A DNA stretch of 64,000 nt from Manis javanica (Eukaryota > Chordata > Mammalia > Pholidota > Manidae), in the NCBI RefSeq assembly GCF_040802235.1, contig NC_133163.1, positions 67,622,001 through 67,686,000 of the forward strand, in the 5' to 3' direction. Below the pieces are notes generated by a model, which was not told the origin of the DNA, ran no database searches, and was given only the letters and a program-made list of their open reading frames with translations. The first letter of the stretch is position 1, and each line of letters opens with the position of its first letter. Shown here piece by piece: positions 36,750-49,815 of the stretch. The position numbers and the translations under genes are program-made.

Positions 36750-37005
36750 TGTATAATACAGTCATTAATGTAAGAGCTCTAAAGCCAGATGGCTTATGTT
36801 GACTCCTACTTCCACACAGCTAGGTATATAATCTATGGTAATTAAAAAAACCTTTCAGTGGCTTAGTGTAGTTTTCTGTAAGATGAGAATAATAATTATA
36901 CCTATACCTCATTAGTTTGTTGGGAGAATTAAGTGAATTGATATACATCAAGAACTAGAATAGTGCCAGATACTTCGTGAGCATCCAATAAATCTATCAT
37001 TTAGC
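36750..37005 (+). mobile_element. MIR SINE, sense
   Basis: CAGTCATTAATGTAAGAGCT, CTAAAGCCAGATGGCTTATG, GTTTTCTGTAAGATGAGAAT, ATAATTATACCTATACCTCA and ATAGTGCCAGATACTTCGTG followed by CATCCAATAAATC cover most of the MIR consensus. Confidence 0.75.
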
Positions 37006-37414
37006 CCAGATGAACATATATCACGGTAAGGAAAGAACTAGCTCACAAATTTTGACAAAGACTTATGTTATATAAAGACTGAATCAATAAATGATAAGAC
37101 TAGATTTTCTCACAAAATACAAACAAATGCTCTAGGAATGAAATAATTTGAAAACACATTATGTATCACATTTGAACTCAGCTGATAACTGTACCTTACT
37201 TCCAGGCAGGGGGTGTCTCAACAAGAAGTCTGTTCTGAGCCCAAAGGGGCTGTCTTGAAATTAAATTTTGCTGCCCTTCTTTCTGTGTCACATAAACTGC
37301 AGTGATTTTCATAAGGTTAGCCTTACATCCTCCCTTCCCTTATTTTTATTAGCAGGGGAATGTTGAAAGTGTGGGGAGTAGTATGGGCAGCTGGAGGTTT
37401 GGCCTTTAAAAGCC

Positions 37415-37650
37415 TAATAACAATAGCTGCCAATAACTAAGGACTTTACCATGAGCTGGCACTGATCAAAGCACTCTCCAAGAATTAATTTAATCTTCTC
37501 AGTTGACCTATAATATGTATTATAGAAAATAATATATATTATTGCCTCTATTTTTCAGATGAGGATACTGATCTGCAGAAATGAGCCACACAACTAATTA
37601 AGAGATGGAGCTGGGATTAAAATCCAGGTAGTCAAAGGTAAGTTTGGCTT
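37415..37650 (-). mobile_element. MIR SINE, antisense
   Basis: ATGAGCTGGCACTGATCAAA, TATTTTTCAGATGAGGATAC, then GAGCCACACAACTAATTAAG and GGAGCTGGGATTAAAATCCA: the reverse MIR core, with an AT-rich insertion (37,513-37,545) in the middle. Confidence 0.75.
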
Positions 37651-40600
37651 TCCTGTCATATCTATGTGGTCCAACAATGAACACAAATAATAGAGAAAAT
37701 GAACATGGATATTCACTTTAGGCATGTAAGGATGGTATTCAAAGTATTCACCAGCTGATCAGCTCAGACACTAGTTCTGATTAATGGATACTAGTGATGA
37801 ACAACTGGCATAGCTATACTGTATGAACTGTCTGAATACCAGTTCTAATTTTTTAGGCAAAAAAGGATTAATTTGTAGAATATATCAATCAACATCTTTA
37901 CAAAAGTAATTGATTAAATTACAAGGGATCAGTAAAGACCATTATCAAGTCCACTATATAAGACAAGTGAGTTCATACTTCTGACCTAAACCTTGCTCAA
38001 CTTTTAGATACCCACAAGCAAAATTGCATGTTTTAAAGATGTAGAATTGTTTGTGTTCTCAAACAATGCTCTTTTCCTTGCTGGTACCACAAACCAGTGA
38101 TAGTAAGGCTCTAAATGGAAAGAGTGGTCTTGAAATGGCCCTGCCTTTCTCTAAATCCGTCTGACTATCTGTTCAGGGAGGATTATAATGGATTTTTATT
38201 TTAACTCATTTCATTGACTTGGCATCTGTTTGGTATTATGTAAGTAATAGGATAATAAGTTTAATGTTACAATACTGGGTGGCTAAAAATACTGTCCACG
38301 CAGAATGAAATGATAAATAAGTTAGTGGACTCCCACTTGAGGTACTTTGATAAATTACACCCACGTTTAGTGCTCCCACTTTTACTGTTCTGAAACAGTA
38401 CCTGCAGATTTTCTTAACCAAGTTTTTCTCCTGCAATTGAGAAGCCAATTGCTTCTGGCACTTATGGCCTGAAATGTAATATTAAGGCATTGGGAAAAAA
38501 AAGCATCTGGGGTCTGGTGCTGGACCTGCTTCTGACAGGCCTTGAGCAAGACAGCTGCTATGTAAAACACACCCTACCCTGGAGCTCCGTGGGAGGATTT
38601 AACATCAGTCACACAGAGCCAGTTCTTTTTGGTATAACAAGAAAAAAAAATATTAAAATATTTGAAATTCCTGTATTCTCTTAACCCAAACATATTTTGA
38701 AAGTGCAAGAAAAAATGTTTTAGTTATTATTTCCTTGGGAGAGTCACTGTACTGAACATGTGGCAATCACTAAATAAGTGTAGCCATCACTACTAAGGTG
38801 GCCATCATGATTCGCTTTGCTGCTGTGTGTCTCCACTCTGTTTTGTCTGCTCAGATGTGTGTGAGGCCCAGTTGGGCATGTCTCCCAAGCCCTAACCATG
38901 TCATCTTGGAAATTATATTTAAAGATTGAAAATCTTGTTTTGCATTTATAGTTAATGACGTACATTTCTTTGTTTCATCAAAGATTTTCCAAGATTTTAG
39001 ATTCCCTTATAGTTTCCTTAATAAAATGATAGATCCCTGTTTTTACACTTTTTTGTTTCTCTGGCTAGTTTTCTTCCAAAATTTCATTTTAAATGGACAC
39101 TTGTAGATGTTTTGATTTCTGACATTTTTACTGTCCAGGTTGCAAAGTACCAAAGCCACAGTAATCTACTTTACCTAGAATCCAGCATAGAAGGAAATAA
39201 TGCTTCTTTCGGTATTATATTCTGTGCATTTTGAAGTCCTGATTTTCAAGATTTGAATGATTTTTTTTTTATTAATTAAAATTTCTCTGGGCTTATGTGG
39301 ACATTGATCAGGGCTTATCTGTGTTATGACACACAAGGAGAGCAACAGACAGTGGAGGAGCCCCAAGGGACTCAACATAAGCCAGAACAGCTCATGGAAG
39401 GTGAAATAGAGGAAATAAATCACACTGGAAGCACAGTTTAATTTCTTTAGGTTCTTGGTACCTGGTTTTTCAGTTAATGCTGTTTCCTGCGTTTTGAAAG
39501 AAATCACACACATTTTTGCTCTAGGAGCACTTAGAGCAAGAACAGCATCACCCATCTCTAAAAATATTTCCCAGTGGATAAACTGTTAAGAAAACATGTT
39601 TGTGTTCACACTTTGAATAGAAATATTTACTATTCAGACTCTGTACTTGAATTTTTTTTTTTAAATCAAGTAACTAAATGGGCTTTTTGTGAAATGGTGA
39701 CCAAAATCAGGGCATTGATTGGGTCACCACCTTTATAGCCAGAGCAGATGATCAATTCCAGAGCCTGGAAATAACCTTCACTGAAGCAGCTTACATGTAT
39801 GAGTTTTGCTTGTTGTTGTAATTCAAAAGCACAGTGTTTCATGAAAAAATATGTTAGAAATTAGTTCCTAAAAACCTGAAAGACAATGGATATTTGATGA
39901 TTACTGAAGCATTAATGAAAGACTCTTGCATTCATTAAAAAAATGAGCTCAGACAATTCTAATTCTAGGGATGAGTGTCTGAGCTGATGGGCTTAATTAA
40001 TGTCACTATTTTTTTTACCTAAACTTCTTCACATTCCATGTGTGTTTTGTACAATTCTTATTCCAAGAAATTTTTTTTGAGGATAGTCTAGATATCTAGG
40101 GGTCTTTGAAGTAAGGTAACTTAATGACTTAGCTCACCAAGCTCTTTACCAGGTATCAGTTCATCCCTTATTTCATGTGCTTCCGTCAATCCTACATTGA
40201 GACTTTTGACTTCTTTAGCAAGTGACCCAACTTTAAAATAGGACAATTTACCCATTTTGGACAGTGTTAGTATAAATGAAAAAATTGCAAATAGTTTCAT
40301 TATTTCAACTTTAAAGTAGGATCATTTAACAAACACACATTTTTGCAGTTATGTTTGTTCTTATACATATCATCACTGATTTGTGCTGCTTAACTTTTCA
40401 GTATTTATCTCATTCAGTGCTGCATCATAAAAAATTTTTACTTCATTTCTTTTCAGTTTGCTGTGATGAGATGATTTGCATGGATAATAAAACCAAGGGT
40501 GTTTGAGAGACAAATGCAGGAATATAACCTAGCCTGCTTTATGACACTCAACTTGATGCGGTTTCCAGGTAACAGGCTGTCTACAGAGAGGCATTCTTGA

Positions 40601-43600
40601 TTCTGTCACCTGAGGTGGGGGTGGGGCGGGGCTCCCGCACAGCCCAGGCTGGTCAGAAAATTGGGAGCAAATGATTGTGGTTACTTACCATTTACTTTTC
40701 TGTTTTTTGGGGGAAGAATTTTGTCTTAGTTTCACAGCTTTAGAAAAAGGGTGATATATTTCTGCATCCCTTAGCTTGGAGACCCTGTTGCCATAGCTTT
40801 ATGTTACTGAAATTGTGTATTATATTTGAAACTTTATATGCTTATATTTTTTCCCAAGATTGGATTGCACCAGGATTTTTGCTAGTTCTGAGAACCAGGG
40901 GAATGTTTCTTTACTGGTTTATGTCTTTATTTGAAAATAAATTTATGCAGGAATGAATAATGGACTTCAAGATGTCTTAAGCAGATCCCTTTATGGTGCT
41001 TTTAAATAGCAGAGGTCCATTTAATGTGTTCCCCCACCCCCACCCCACAATTTATTTCCCAATCTCTCCTTCCCTCCACCTCTTTTGAGGCCAAATTTAG
41101 GCAGTGGAACAAGGGAAATGAGAAAAGGAGTGTGTCTTAAGTGTTTGGCAACATTGCTTCAGCACTGTGCATAGATACAATAGTAGGTGAGGCCCAAAGG
41201 CTGCTTCCTGGACCTTTGCGTTCTTGTCGGCAACTCCAGTAAATCCAGAAGCACTCAGTGGGTTTTGCTACTCATCCAAGCTGCCAGAAACAAGCTTTCA
41301 AAACTTTTCTTCCGGTCTTGCTTCTTTGTCTCTTTCTTTCCATTCCTCATTTTTTGGCAGGTACTCTTTATTTTACTTTATTTTGTCGAGGCTAATCTGC
41401 AGGTTGCTTGAATTGTAAAGGATTTTAAAAAGGTGCATTTTCAAGAGAGGAGATGAAAAGAATGGCCTGAGATTAGGGAAGAGTCTCTCTTAGACATTGA
41501 CAGAATCCTCATCAGGAAGGAAATAGCAGCTTTATTATGTAGAGCAATTTTAGTTAGGACTTTGGGGGTAACAGTACATCTTAATGTTTGGAAATCATTG
41601 GAATTACTTTTCATGAAATTAAAATAATATAGTTTCAGATATTAGTATGACAAAATATAACAAAATCATCTCATATAGATAGGAATAAATGGCATGAATT
41701 CTATCATAAGTTCCAGAGATTTATTGAGCAATCAGAAAAAAAAAATTAAGTGCCTTAATTTGAAAATCTCTCACAAAAAGAAAGAACTTACTAGTATCAA
41801 TAATTCCCATTTGTTTTTTTTTGCTTTCAATTCAAATTAAAAACAAAAATGAAATGAAGCCTTCTGCTAAAACATATCATCACAAAGGGAAAATGAGTTT
41901 ATCTCCTAATTCTTGGCCCTCTAGCAGCATGGAAGGTATTAACTTAGAAATTTGCTTCTTCCCTCTTTTTCCCATCTCTTTGAGATGATCCTTGAAACTC
42001 TATAGAACCTTGTAATTAAAGATTAATTTACTGATGGTGAAACACTTTTCATTTCACTAAGTAGATTTGAAAATAGAAATTCACTAGAACTGATAATTTC
42101 AGGGGTTCTGATGCCAAGAATGGATGACATCAGCCAGGTTTTTGTGTGAATATCTTCAATGACTGTTCAAGCTTTTGGGGTTTAGCCAAAGCTAAAACAT
42201 GTTCTCCATGCTGTTGCATTTTACATTCTGGGTGCTTTGGTTAGCATGACTACATGCTCTATAAAAGAGAGAGAAAAGGCAAGGGAAAACCCAACAAGGG
42301 AAAATAAAGTATTTGACTGCTATTGTCTATGCAGTAACCATCTTCAGGATATCTGGAAATCATAGAAACATCAAAGCAAAATTAGGGTGAGGAAACCCAG
42401 ACAATGTGGGGCCTGAGGGTGTACCTTTATTCAGTTCTGGCACCTGTTTAAACTTTTATATTCATGTGCATCATGACTAATGCAATCTAGTGGCAGTCAG
42501 TAATCTTTATTGAATGAATAAACGAGTAGCCAAGCCAAGGCACAAACTTGTCTAATTCACTGAGACAGCTGTTTGTTGAACCAAATGCCTGGAACTATAG
42601 GGAAGTGAAGGAAATAAGTGAAACAAATGGTATCTTCCTTCATCTGAGAAGTTCACCTTCTTTTTGAGGTCTGCTGTTTTGGCTTGATTTGATTTTTTTC
42701 CCACTTTGCACAATCCAAAAGGACTTGACTTATGCTAGTGGTAGCAATGCTGGTACTGAATGACCTTTTCTAAAACCATCCATAAATGTATTTATTAAGA
42801 TATTAGGGAAGATTTCATAACCATCACAGCTTTGAAATAGCAGACACACATTAGCCTGAATCTACATGTTATCTGGGTTTGGAACTGAATTCTCAGTTTT
42901 CGGTTTGGAAGGGGATTTGAGAACTATGAAATGTACCTTTTCCCAATGAATGTTATTATTTTATCTGCTCTTGCCCTGCATTATTTTCCTAATTTAAAAG
43001 GGTACCCTTCCATTGCTTTGATGAATTTTTGTTTCATAGGATGACAAACTAGGGAGAGAAGGGGAAAGTTCCTTAGTGAGGAGAGAGCTTGGGCCCTAAG
43101 TGACTTACAACTAGCTATTTTAAGATCTTTAAAAGTATAATACATGTTTTAAAATGGACACCCTGTCTAGATAACTGCTTTCTCTCAGTTCTTTTATCTG
43201 CTGCTAGAATCTCAAAGATAAGTGGAATCTATCACTATTTATGTGATTTCAAGCTGTAAGTTGTATTACTAAGTGAGATATACTTACCTTACATCTCTGA
43301 AGGGACCTTTTGGAATTTATTTGGAAGGACTCAGGAGGAGGTTAATTTAGGTATGGCTCTAGTACAAAATTCTACACAGTCAAAATGACAAAGTCCAAAT
43401 GCCAGTAAACCTGTATTAAGAGTGCACATCTATAGAGTGCTAAACACATACAGAGAAATATCTCCCTGCTTCTCTGTAGTTAAGGGCAACCTGTTAGAAA
43501 GTTACATGTAAGTTAAATTATACTTTTGGTGTGAATAACCAATTATTGAAGAGACATTTTATTCCCTTGCCTAATGTGCGTAAAAATGCATCTTGGATTG

Positions 43601-44290
43601 ACTCCTCAGTGTAATCATTCAACAGTGTAAAACCTTTCCTTTTCTCAGGATAATAATTGTAACTTTATTCTTTTCATTAGTATGTATAGTTTCTACAGAA
43701 GAAGGCAAACAATGCACTATGAATTGTAAACCAATTTAAAGCCATGTGAGTTTCAAGTCAAATCCAGTTACTATTCTAAGCAGATAAGGAGGTAGGGTGG
43801 ACAGATGGTAGGTCCAAGAACTATAAAACCCTTAATAAAATGAGCTCAGAGGACTTAGAAATGAAGTAAGTATTTTATTCATATAACATAAAAAAAAAGA
43901 ATAAGGAAAGTAGAATACAAAATCTCATCAGTGTAACTTTGGCCACAGTATTGTATATACTGGTTACTACTTAAGTTTTGGTCACAAGAAACTGCCAGGA
44001 ATACATATGAGCTTTTCTGACCTGTGCAGGCATTATGATAAATTACCTTACACGCACCTGGTAAGAAAACTTTGTTATTGTAGCCTTAGAGGTAAAAGCC
44101 AAACCAGGAACTAAAATGGCCAGGAAAGAGTCCTGAGAGAATGGGGGTTGGGTCCAGTTGTGGATGAAGAATGAGGTTAATAGCAGAATCCCTTGGCGCT
44201 CTGTACCAGAAAAGATTTTTGTTGTTGAATATATGTATTAACCATTTATAAGATGGTGTGAATAAAGAAGTGGTACTGTTCAATGACCCT
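37651..44290. other. Repeat-poor interval of about 6.6 kb
   Basis: Apart from short A/T and C runs (for example CCCCCACCCCCACCCCACAA near 41,031), I recognise no transposon here, unlike the rest of the window. No coding exon is supported: the 126-residue minus frame at 39,175-39,555 and the 74-residue frames near 41,187-41,418 have no known motif. A GC-box-like GGGGGTGGGGCGGGGCTCCC at 40,617-40,636 stands out in AT-rich surroundings. The interval may contain regulatory sequence under constraint, but this is inferred only from the lack of insertions. Confidence 0.4.
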
Positions 44291-44299
44291 GAATTTTCA

Positions 44300-44760
44300 G
44301 TCCAATAAGGACTGCAGGGGACTCCAGCAAGACTTAACAAAACTGGGTAATTGGACAATATGAAGAAGATGAAATTTGAAACAGGCAAGTGTGAGGTGAT
44401 GCACATCTGAAAGAACAATTTAAGCTAATCATACACAGTGATGGATATTGAATTAGCTATAACCTTACAGAAAAAGATCATGAGCTTTGCTCAATGTGCA
44501 GCAGTGCTAAAAATAAGTCATTGGAAGAGGAGTGAGAATAATGTGGAAAATATTAGGGTGCCATTATATAAATTGACAGCATATCCTTGTCTAGAATATT
44601 ATGTTGAATTTTTGTCACCTCATCATAAAAGTGGAATGGAAGAAACAGAAAAATGTGGGGAAGGCCAGCTAAACTGATTAGAAATATAGGAAAGCTTTAT
44701 TATGAAGAGAACATTTTTATGTCACATGTAAGGATCTCCTGTTACAAATATCCTATAGTG
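44300..44760 (+). mobile_element. L3/CR1-type LINE 3' fragment, sense
   Basis: The segment preserves a long run of CR1-family 3' ORF2 words in order: GGCAAGTGTGAGGTGATGCA, CAGTGATGGATATTGAATTA, CAATGTGCAGCAGTGCTAAA, CATATCCTTGTCTAGAATAT with TATGTTGAATTTTTGTCACC, GGAAGAAACAGAAAAATGTG and CTAAACTGATTAGAAATATA, ending with TATTATGAAGAGAAC. The plus-strand frame at 44,438-44,677 still reads partly like the CR1 RT C-terminal region (CLEYYVEFLSPHHK). CR1/L3 stopped moving before the placental radiation, so this is among the oldest sequence in the window. Its good preservation is notable. Confidence 0.85.
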
Positions 44761-45789
44761 ATATAAAAGACTGCTTGTTTATGACTCATTAGCATCTGAT
44801 GTATGTCCATTAAAGAGAAAATAAGCACATTTTGCATTGTGGTTTCTAGAGTTGGGTAATCAAGACATTTTTATCCTCAAATAGTATCTTGAATTCATTG
44901 AAAGTAGTATAAGTTGGTGGCATTTTTTTGGGAAAAAAGAAAACCATTTCCTTGGAAGACCCCTTTTACCTGGGCCAGATGTGATGCTTGCCAGTGCTTC
45001 ACTTTTATGGTAATAATTGGTGTTCATAATGATAATTCCAGGTCACTGCGCACTGAGCACAGATTCTTAAAACATTTTCAAAAGCAGAAAAAATCTAAAG
45101 AAACAAAAGTTTGTTTATTTTATTAGTATAATAAAATTTGACCCATTTCTTAAAATTTGGGCATTGAGTTTTGGTCAGTATACTAATTTACTAACCATAA
45201 TATTTATATATTTATATAGCACATTCCATCCTTGGCCACCAAAGATAAGTTATTATAGTTATCTTCCAATTTCTATTTAGCCTAAGAACTCCATCCAAGT
45301 TCACAAAATAAAAACAGGATAAAGATAAAACAACACATGCTACTGAGAAAAGGGAAGGTCAGACACTGATGCTTTTCTCTCTTGTTGCCTGGGTACCTGC
45401 AGACGGGGATTGGGAGGAGAGTGAGGGTTTCTATCTCCGTTACTGTGTTTGTATATACATACACAGCTCTTGACAGAATTTGCTTTGAAGGAGGGACTGA
45501 GAAGTTATGTGCAAGATGAGCTCTGAAAGAGCTGAATCTGGTACTTGGTAGGGTATTACTCAAGTTGGGCTGAGTATTGACACAGAAATGTTAGCTACTG
45601 AGAAATCTGTTTCGTGATTGTCCATGCTAGCTTGCCTCATACTTTCTTTTCTTGGGAAGTCTATTTGTTTAATGACAATTGTATTTTGGAAATGGTTTCT
45701 TCTAGAATGACAGAGACCCTTTAATGCTTCAAAGGATAATCTCTAGCACGATATAAACCCCAACAGTCCTTTCCACAAACCAGATGAAA
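44761..45789. other. No recognised element
   Basis: AT-rich, no family assigned. The 93-residue minus frame at 45,282-45,563 shows no known motif. Confidence 0.4.
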
Positions 45790-46380
45790 TGTATTTTAAT
45801 GTTTGTTTTTGTCTAAAACATCATATAGGTTGCTCTTGTAGAAATAGCAAAGACCATCCAAATGAGAAGCAAAGGGCATTTATTCAGAGCTTGCTATATA
45901 GCAAGGGAGTCATACATTTGTGTCATTTTTATTTTGGCAGTCTTAAAGCAGGCATGAGAATGGGAAAGTTTTATAGTAGAAAAAAAGGTAAGGCTTCGGA
46001 TATGCACTGATTGGATTCTGTTAGCATGGAGAAGCTGTAGGTGGACTAACTTGACACTGGATATCCTGTGTGATTGGTTAGGGGTACATATTTGTCTTTC
46101 TCTGGTTGGTCCTAAGTTGGCAGCAGGAACAAAAATTAGAGAAGCTGTCAGTTATTAATCAAGACCTGAATGTTTGGGGCTAATTGTCTTGGGGTTATTG
46201 TTTGGCTTCCTGGATTGTTACGGAGATACTTGTAGGAGGCTGGCTCTTCTAGATAATGAGTTGGTTTCCTGGCAAGTACTTCAGGTTGTGGGTCAGAATT
46301 CTATTTTTATATACAGTCTTGCCATTGTTCATTTGTATATTCAGTTTCTAATTCTGTAAAACAAAAAAGTTCACATTTTG
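45790..46380. repeat. LTR-like interspersed repeat, family not identified
   Basis: Contains GCATTTATTCAGAGCTTGCT, ATAGCAAGGGAGTCATACAT, TAGTAGAAAAAAAGGTAAGG, CCTGTGTGATTGGTTAGGGG and CTGGTTGGTCCTAAGTTGGC. The 'GATTGGTT' and 'GGTTGGTC' words and the compositional change resemble a solitary LTR, but I cannot name it or fix its strand. Confidence 0.3.
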
Positions 46381-47819
46381 AGAAAATTGAGCTCTTGAAA
46401 GCACCAACCTTCTATTTTTGAATAGCATTTTTAGTTTCCTAATGCCTGAAATAAATCATCACCAAGAAAACCTTTGGAAGTCTCAGGTTATGGCTTGCTT
46501 GTGCTTTGGGAAAAAAGTTACTTGAGTCAGAATTTTCATTCAGATAAAGTAACTCTAAATTGTAGAAAACATAGTTGAAAATATGACTGTATTTGAAAAT
46601 AGTAAAACTTCCTCTGTACTTTTATTTTATTGGTTAAGGAGCATAATTTTTGAGTCAAGACTGTCTTGAAAGTTGTCATAACTGTTTCAGGGAACCATTT
46701 TGGGAACTTTCAGGTATCTTACTGATATTCTAACAGAATGAAAGAATTTATGCAAGTTCTCAAGTGTCCTAGCTTCTTCTGAGGGATACAGTATGAACCA
46801 TGAAGATTTACTTTAGCAACTTTCTCAATGAAGAATCTCGATTGAGGGATTATGGAGTATTCAGCATCCTAGGTTGAAGGATATTAAGAAAGCAGAAAGA
46901 GCTGATTTTTTTCTAGGTGCTAGTACTGACATTTAGCTATGTATATAATGTATATACTAACACAATTACCTAAAATATACCGTTCCTGAAATATGCTATA
47001 ACCAAATGCACTATATTTTTCATATAATTTCATATAATTTGCAATTTCCATTTGGATTACGTTTATAATATTCATTTAGCAAACTCCATTAGCAATGTTT
47101 ACAAGTGCTTATGGATCCAGTAAATGAGTTTGCGGATGTGCTGTGAACGACGCTAAATGCATTCATTTGTGTATGGGATCTAATTCATAAACTCATTCCA
47201 ATCAGGCAGGGTGTAGAGCACATTAAACTCTAACCTAGGAATCTGGATTCCTATATAGTTCCTACAGGGTTTCTTAATATGACTGAATTGATTAACCTTT
47301 TGGTTTCTTGATTTTCCCTGAAGGAAAAAACTCTTTGAAAACTAGATTAATATGAGTAGCTGAGCACAAGAATCCTTAAAGGCAAACGAGCAAGCAAATA
47401 AATAAATAAATACATAGCATAGAAAGATGTCGATTCAGTCTCTTCCTGGTTGTAAATAAGATTTTTAATGGAAAATTGTTTTAGCACACTTGAGTTCCTA
47501 GAATGCTGGTCACATTAATGGGACTATAAGTCTTTGGGCTATCCTGGTGACCTGAAAAGGTTTCTGCATTTTACGAAAGGGCCTAACCTAAGAAATGCAC
47601 ATGCTCCTATTTGGAGTGACTGATTCTTTGATGGGAAATGTCTAGAGGCCTGTTTGAAAGGAGAACAAAGGTCCTTTGTTAGACCTTTGATGATCTGGAA
47701 GAACTACGGATTTACCAGCTCGCAAGATCCACATTTCTAGGTCATTGTTCTTCCTAGGTCAAGATAGGGGTGGGGGTGTGGGACTTGGGGAGCTAGATCA
47801 GAGATACCCAGACCTGCAT
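46381..47819. other. No recognised element
   Basis: Unassigned sequence; contains a short (AAAT)n stretch at 47,395-47,413 and a purine-rich GGGGTGGGGGTGTGGGACTT at 47,767-47,786. Confidence 0.4.
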
Positions 47820-48085
47820 ATATTTCTGTTACTAGCACCTAGGTAATATTTATTGATGTTTGCCATAGGTTCTAAGCATTTTACATGTAACTCTACTCTT
47901 CACAACAGTCCTATGAGGGTAGGTACTATTTTTATCTTCTTTTTGCAAATGAGGAAATTGAGATTTAGAGAAGTTAAGTCATGTTTCCTAAGGTCATACA
48001 GCCACAAAGCAGAAGTGTCAGAATTTGAACTCAGACTTTCTAACTCCAGACCGCCTGTTCCTTACCAGTGTATAGCAGATAACCC
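47820..48085 (-). mobile_element. MIR SINE, antisense
   Basis: GTTCTAAGCATTTTACATGT, CAACAGTCCTATGAGGGTAG, GCAAATGAGGAAATTGAGAT, CCTAAGGTCATACAGCCACA and GAATTTGAACTCAGACTTTC run through nearly the whole reverse MIR consensus. The 110-residue frame across it is a shadow of the SINE. Confidence 0.85.
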
Positions 48086-49344
48086 ATACTTTCTTTGGAA
48101 ATTACTGAGGCACAGAATTGACTGGAATAGAAGAATCAGCAATCTTCCCCAAGGTTATGTAGTTGTTCTTTTGAAGAAATTCTAATTTGAGCTTACTGGA
48201 AACATAAGGTATGATTCCCCATCTTGAGTCTAATAAATATACAGGACCCAGAATTTCGATATGATAAGAAACTTATCAAACAGTGCCATCCAATGAAGAT
48301 ATTTTATCTTCTTTTAAAATCAAGCTGGGAGTTTCAGTTATTATTTAAAATATTTTTTCACATAGTTTTTTTTTCATAGAGCACAGATGCTTCTAACTCC
48401 CTAGCAGTCACCATCTGTACCTCAATTTACATTTCCCAAAACACTGCTGACATCTGTTTAAATGCCAATCTTTCCCTAACTTAGTAGGATTTTAGCTCAA
48501 AAGTGATATCGTATGAGTGTTTTGGAATTTCAAAGTTATACTTATTTTAATTGAAATGCTCAGTTTCTACAGGTACGCAGGTTTATCTGTCCCCTTGAGA
48601 TGGTTTCCACAAAATGGAGGCTAATACTGAAAGTGATCTGTTATTTCCAGGATCATTTTGCCAGGTTAGATTTTTCATCTATTGGAAAAAGAAGTGAAAG
48701 GTTGAGTTGCTGTCCAGAGAGAACCTGGGTGATTATGAATTCTCCCAAGAATCAATATCCCTGATTGCTTTCCATACGTTAATGCTTATTTCATACAGTT
48801 ATCTGACTTTCTTCAACAAACCATTATGTGAGGGGAGGCTTAAAAAATATTTCTGGGGATAGACCCAATAGTACTGAAGGCTGGTTGAACAGTAGGACTG
48901 AGAGAAAATCATGAACTGTGAGAGACTGATTTTTTTTTTAAAGAACATTTAGAAATTATATCCCCAGATGAGTGTTCCTCCTTTACATAGGCACCTAGGG
49001 AAACTATAAACTTATCAAATGGTGCTATAATTATTTAAAACACTCTTAGAATTACTTTGAAGTCAGGGGCATATTTTTTTGGAAATTCTCAGTGATGTCA
49101 AATCTTTATTTGAGTGAAAACTTGATATTTAGAATGATCCAAAAGTCATCTGGAATGCAGTGTTGCTATAAAGTGGGCTTAAGAGGGCAATTTTTCTTAA
49201 GGGGGTCACATACTGATTCTAAAAAGGCAATTTCAAAGATAAGCTTTAGACGAATTGTAAACAATGGAGAATCGGGAGATAAAATATGTAATCTCTTGGG
49301 AAGAATTCTTCATTTGGAAGCATAAATTTGGTCTTGTTTGTGTT
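48086..49344. other. No recognised element
   Basis: AT-rich unassigned sequence; the 77-residue frame at 49,092-49,325 has no known motif. Confidence 0.4.
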
Positions 49345-49560
49345 TTGCAGTCAGATATATCTAGGCTTTAGATCAGGCTTCATATACTTCAAGGTGTATG
49401 ACCCATATTACTTAACCATGCTAAACCTCAGTTTCCTCATCTGGTAAGTGCAGATAATTATAGCATCTACTTCATGGCATTGTGAGGATTAAAGAGGGTA
49501 GCGTTATGTAAAGTGCTTTGCCTGTGCCTGACATCAGGTAAGCATTCAGTAGAAGTGATA
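49345..49560 (+). mobile_element. MIR SINE, sense
   Basis: CATATTACTTAACCATGCTA, AACCTCAGTTTCCTCATCTG, GGCATTGTGAGGATTAAAGA, GTAAAGTGCTTTGCCTGTGC and GTAAGCATTCAGTAGAAGTG. Clear core and 3' end. Confidence 0.85.
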
Positions 49561-49604
49561 CCAACTCATACCTTCCTTTATACCTCGAGGTAGATTCAAA
49601 CCTC

Positions 49605-49815
49605 ATGGGATGCAGTGTGGTGTATTAGAAGGACTTGGAGCCATATCCTAACGTTTATTTGGCTATAATGGTCCTAGTCAAGTCACTTAACTTTTAGAGT
49701 CCTGACTTCCTTCATTGTACAATGGGTATAAATAATATTTCTCTTGCCAGATTACCATGAATATTAGAGAGAACATACATAAAGAATTTAGGGCAATAAT
49801 TAAGATTATTGTGGA
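49605..49815 (+). mobile_element. Second MIR SINE, sense, in tandem with the previous one
   Basis: GATGCAGTGTGGTGTATTAG, AAGGACTTGGAGCCATATCC, CCTAGTCAAGTCACTTAACT, TTGTACAATGGGTATAAATA and ATTACCATGAATATTAGAGA. It begins about 45 bases after the preceding MIR ends, on the same strand, and differs enough to be a separate insertion. Confidence 0.75.

Noticed and set aside
39175..39555. 126-residue minus-strand frame
   Set aside because: Leucine- and cysteine-rich chance frame without recognisable domain, start context or splice signals.
40450..40620. C/D-box snoRNA-like start (GTGATGAGATGA)
   Set aside because: No D box (CTGA) at a proper 60-90 base distance and no closing terminal stem.
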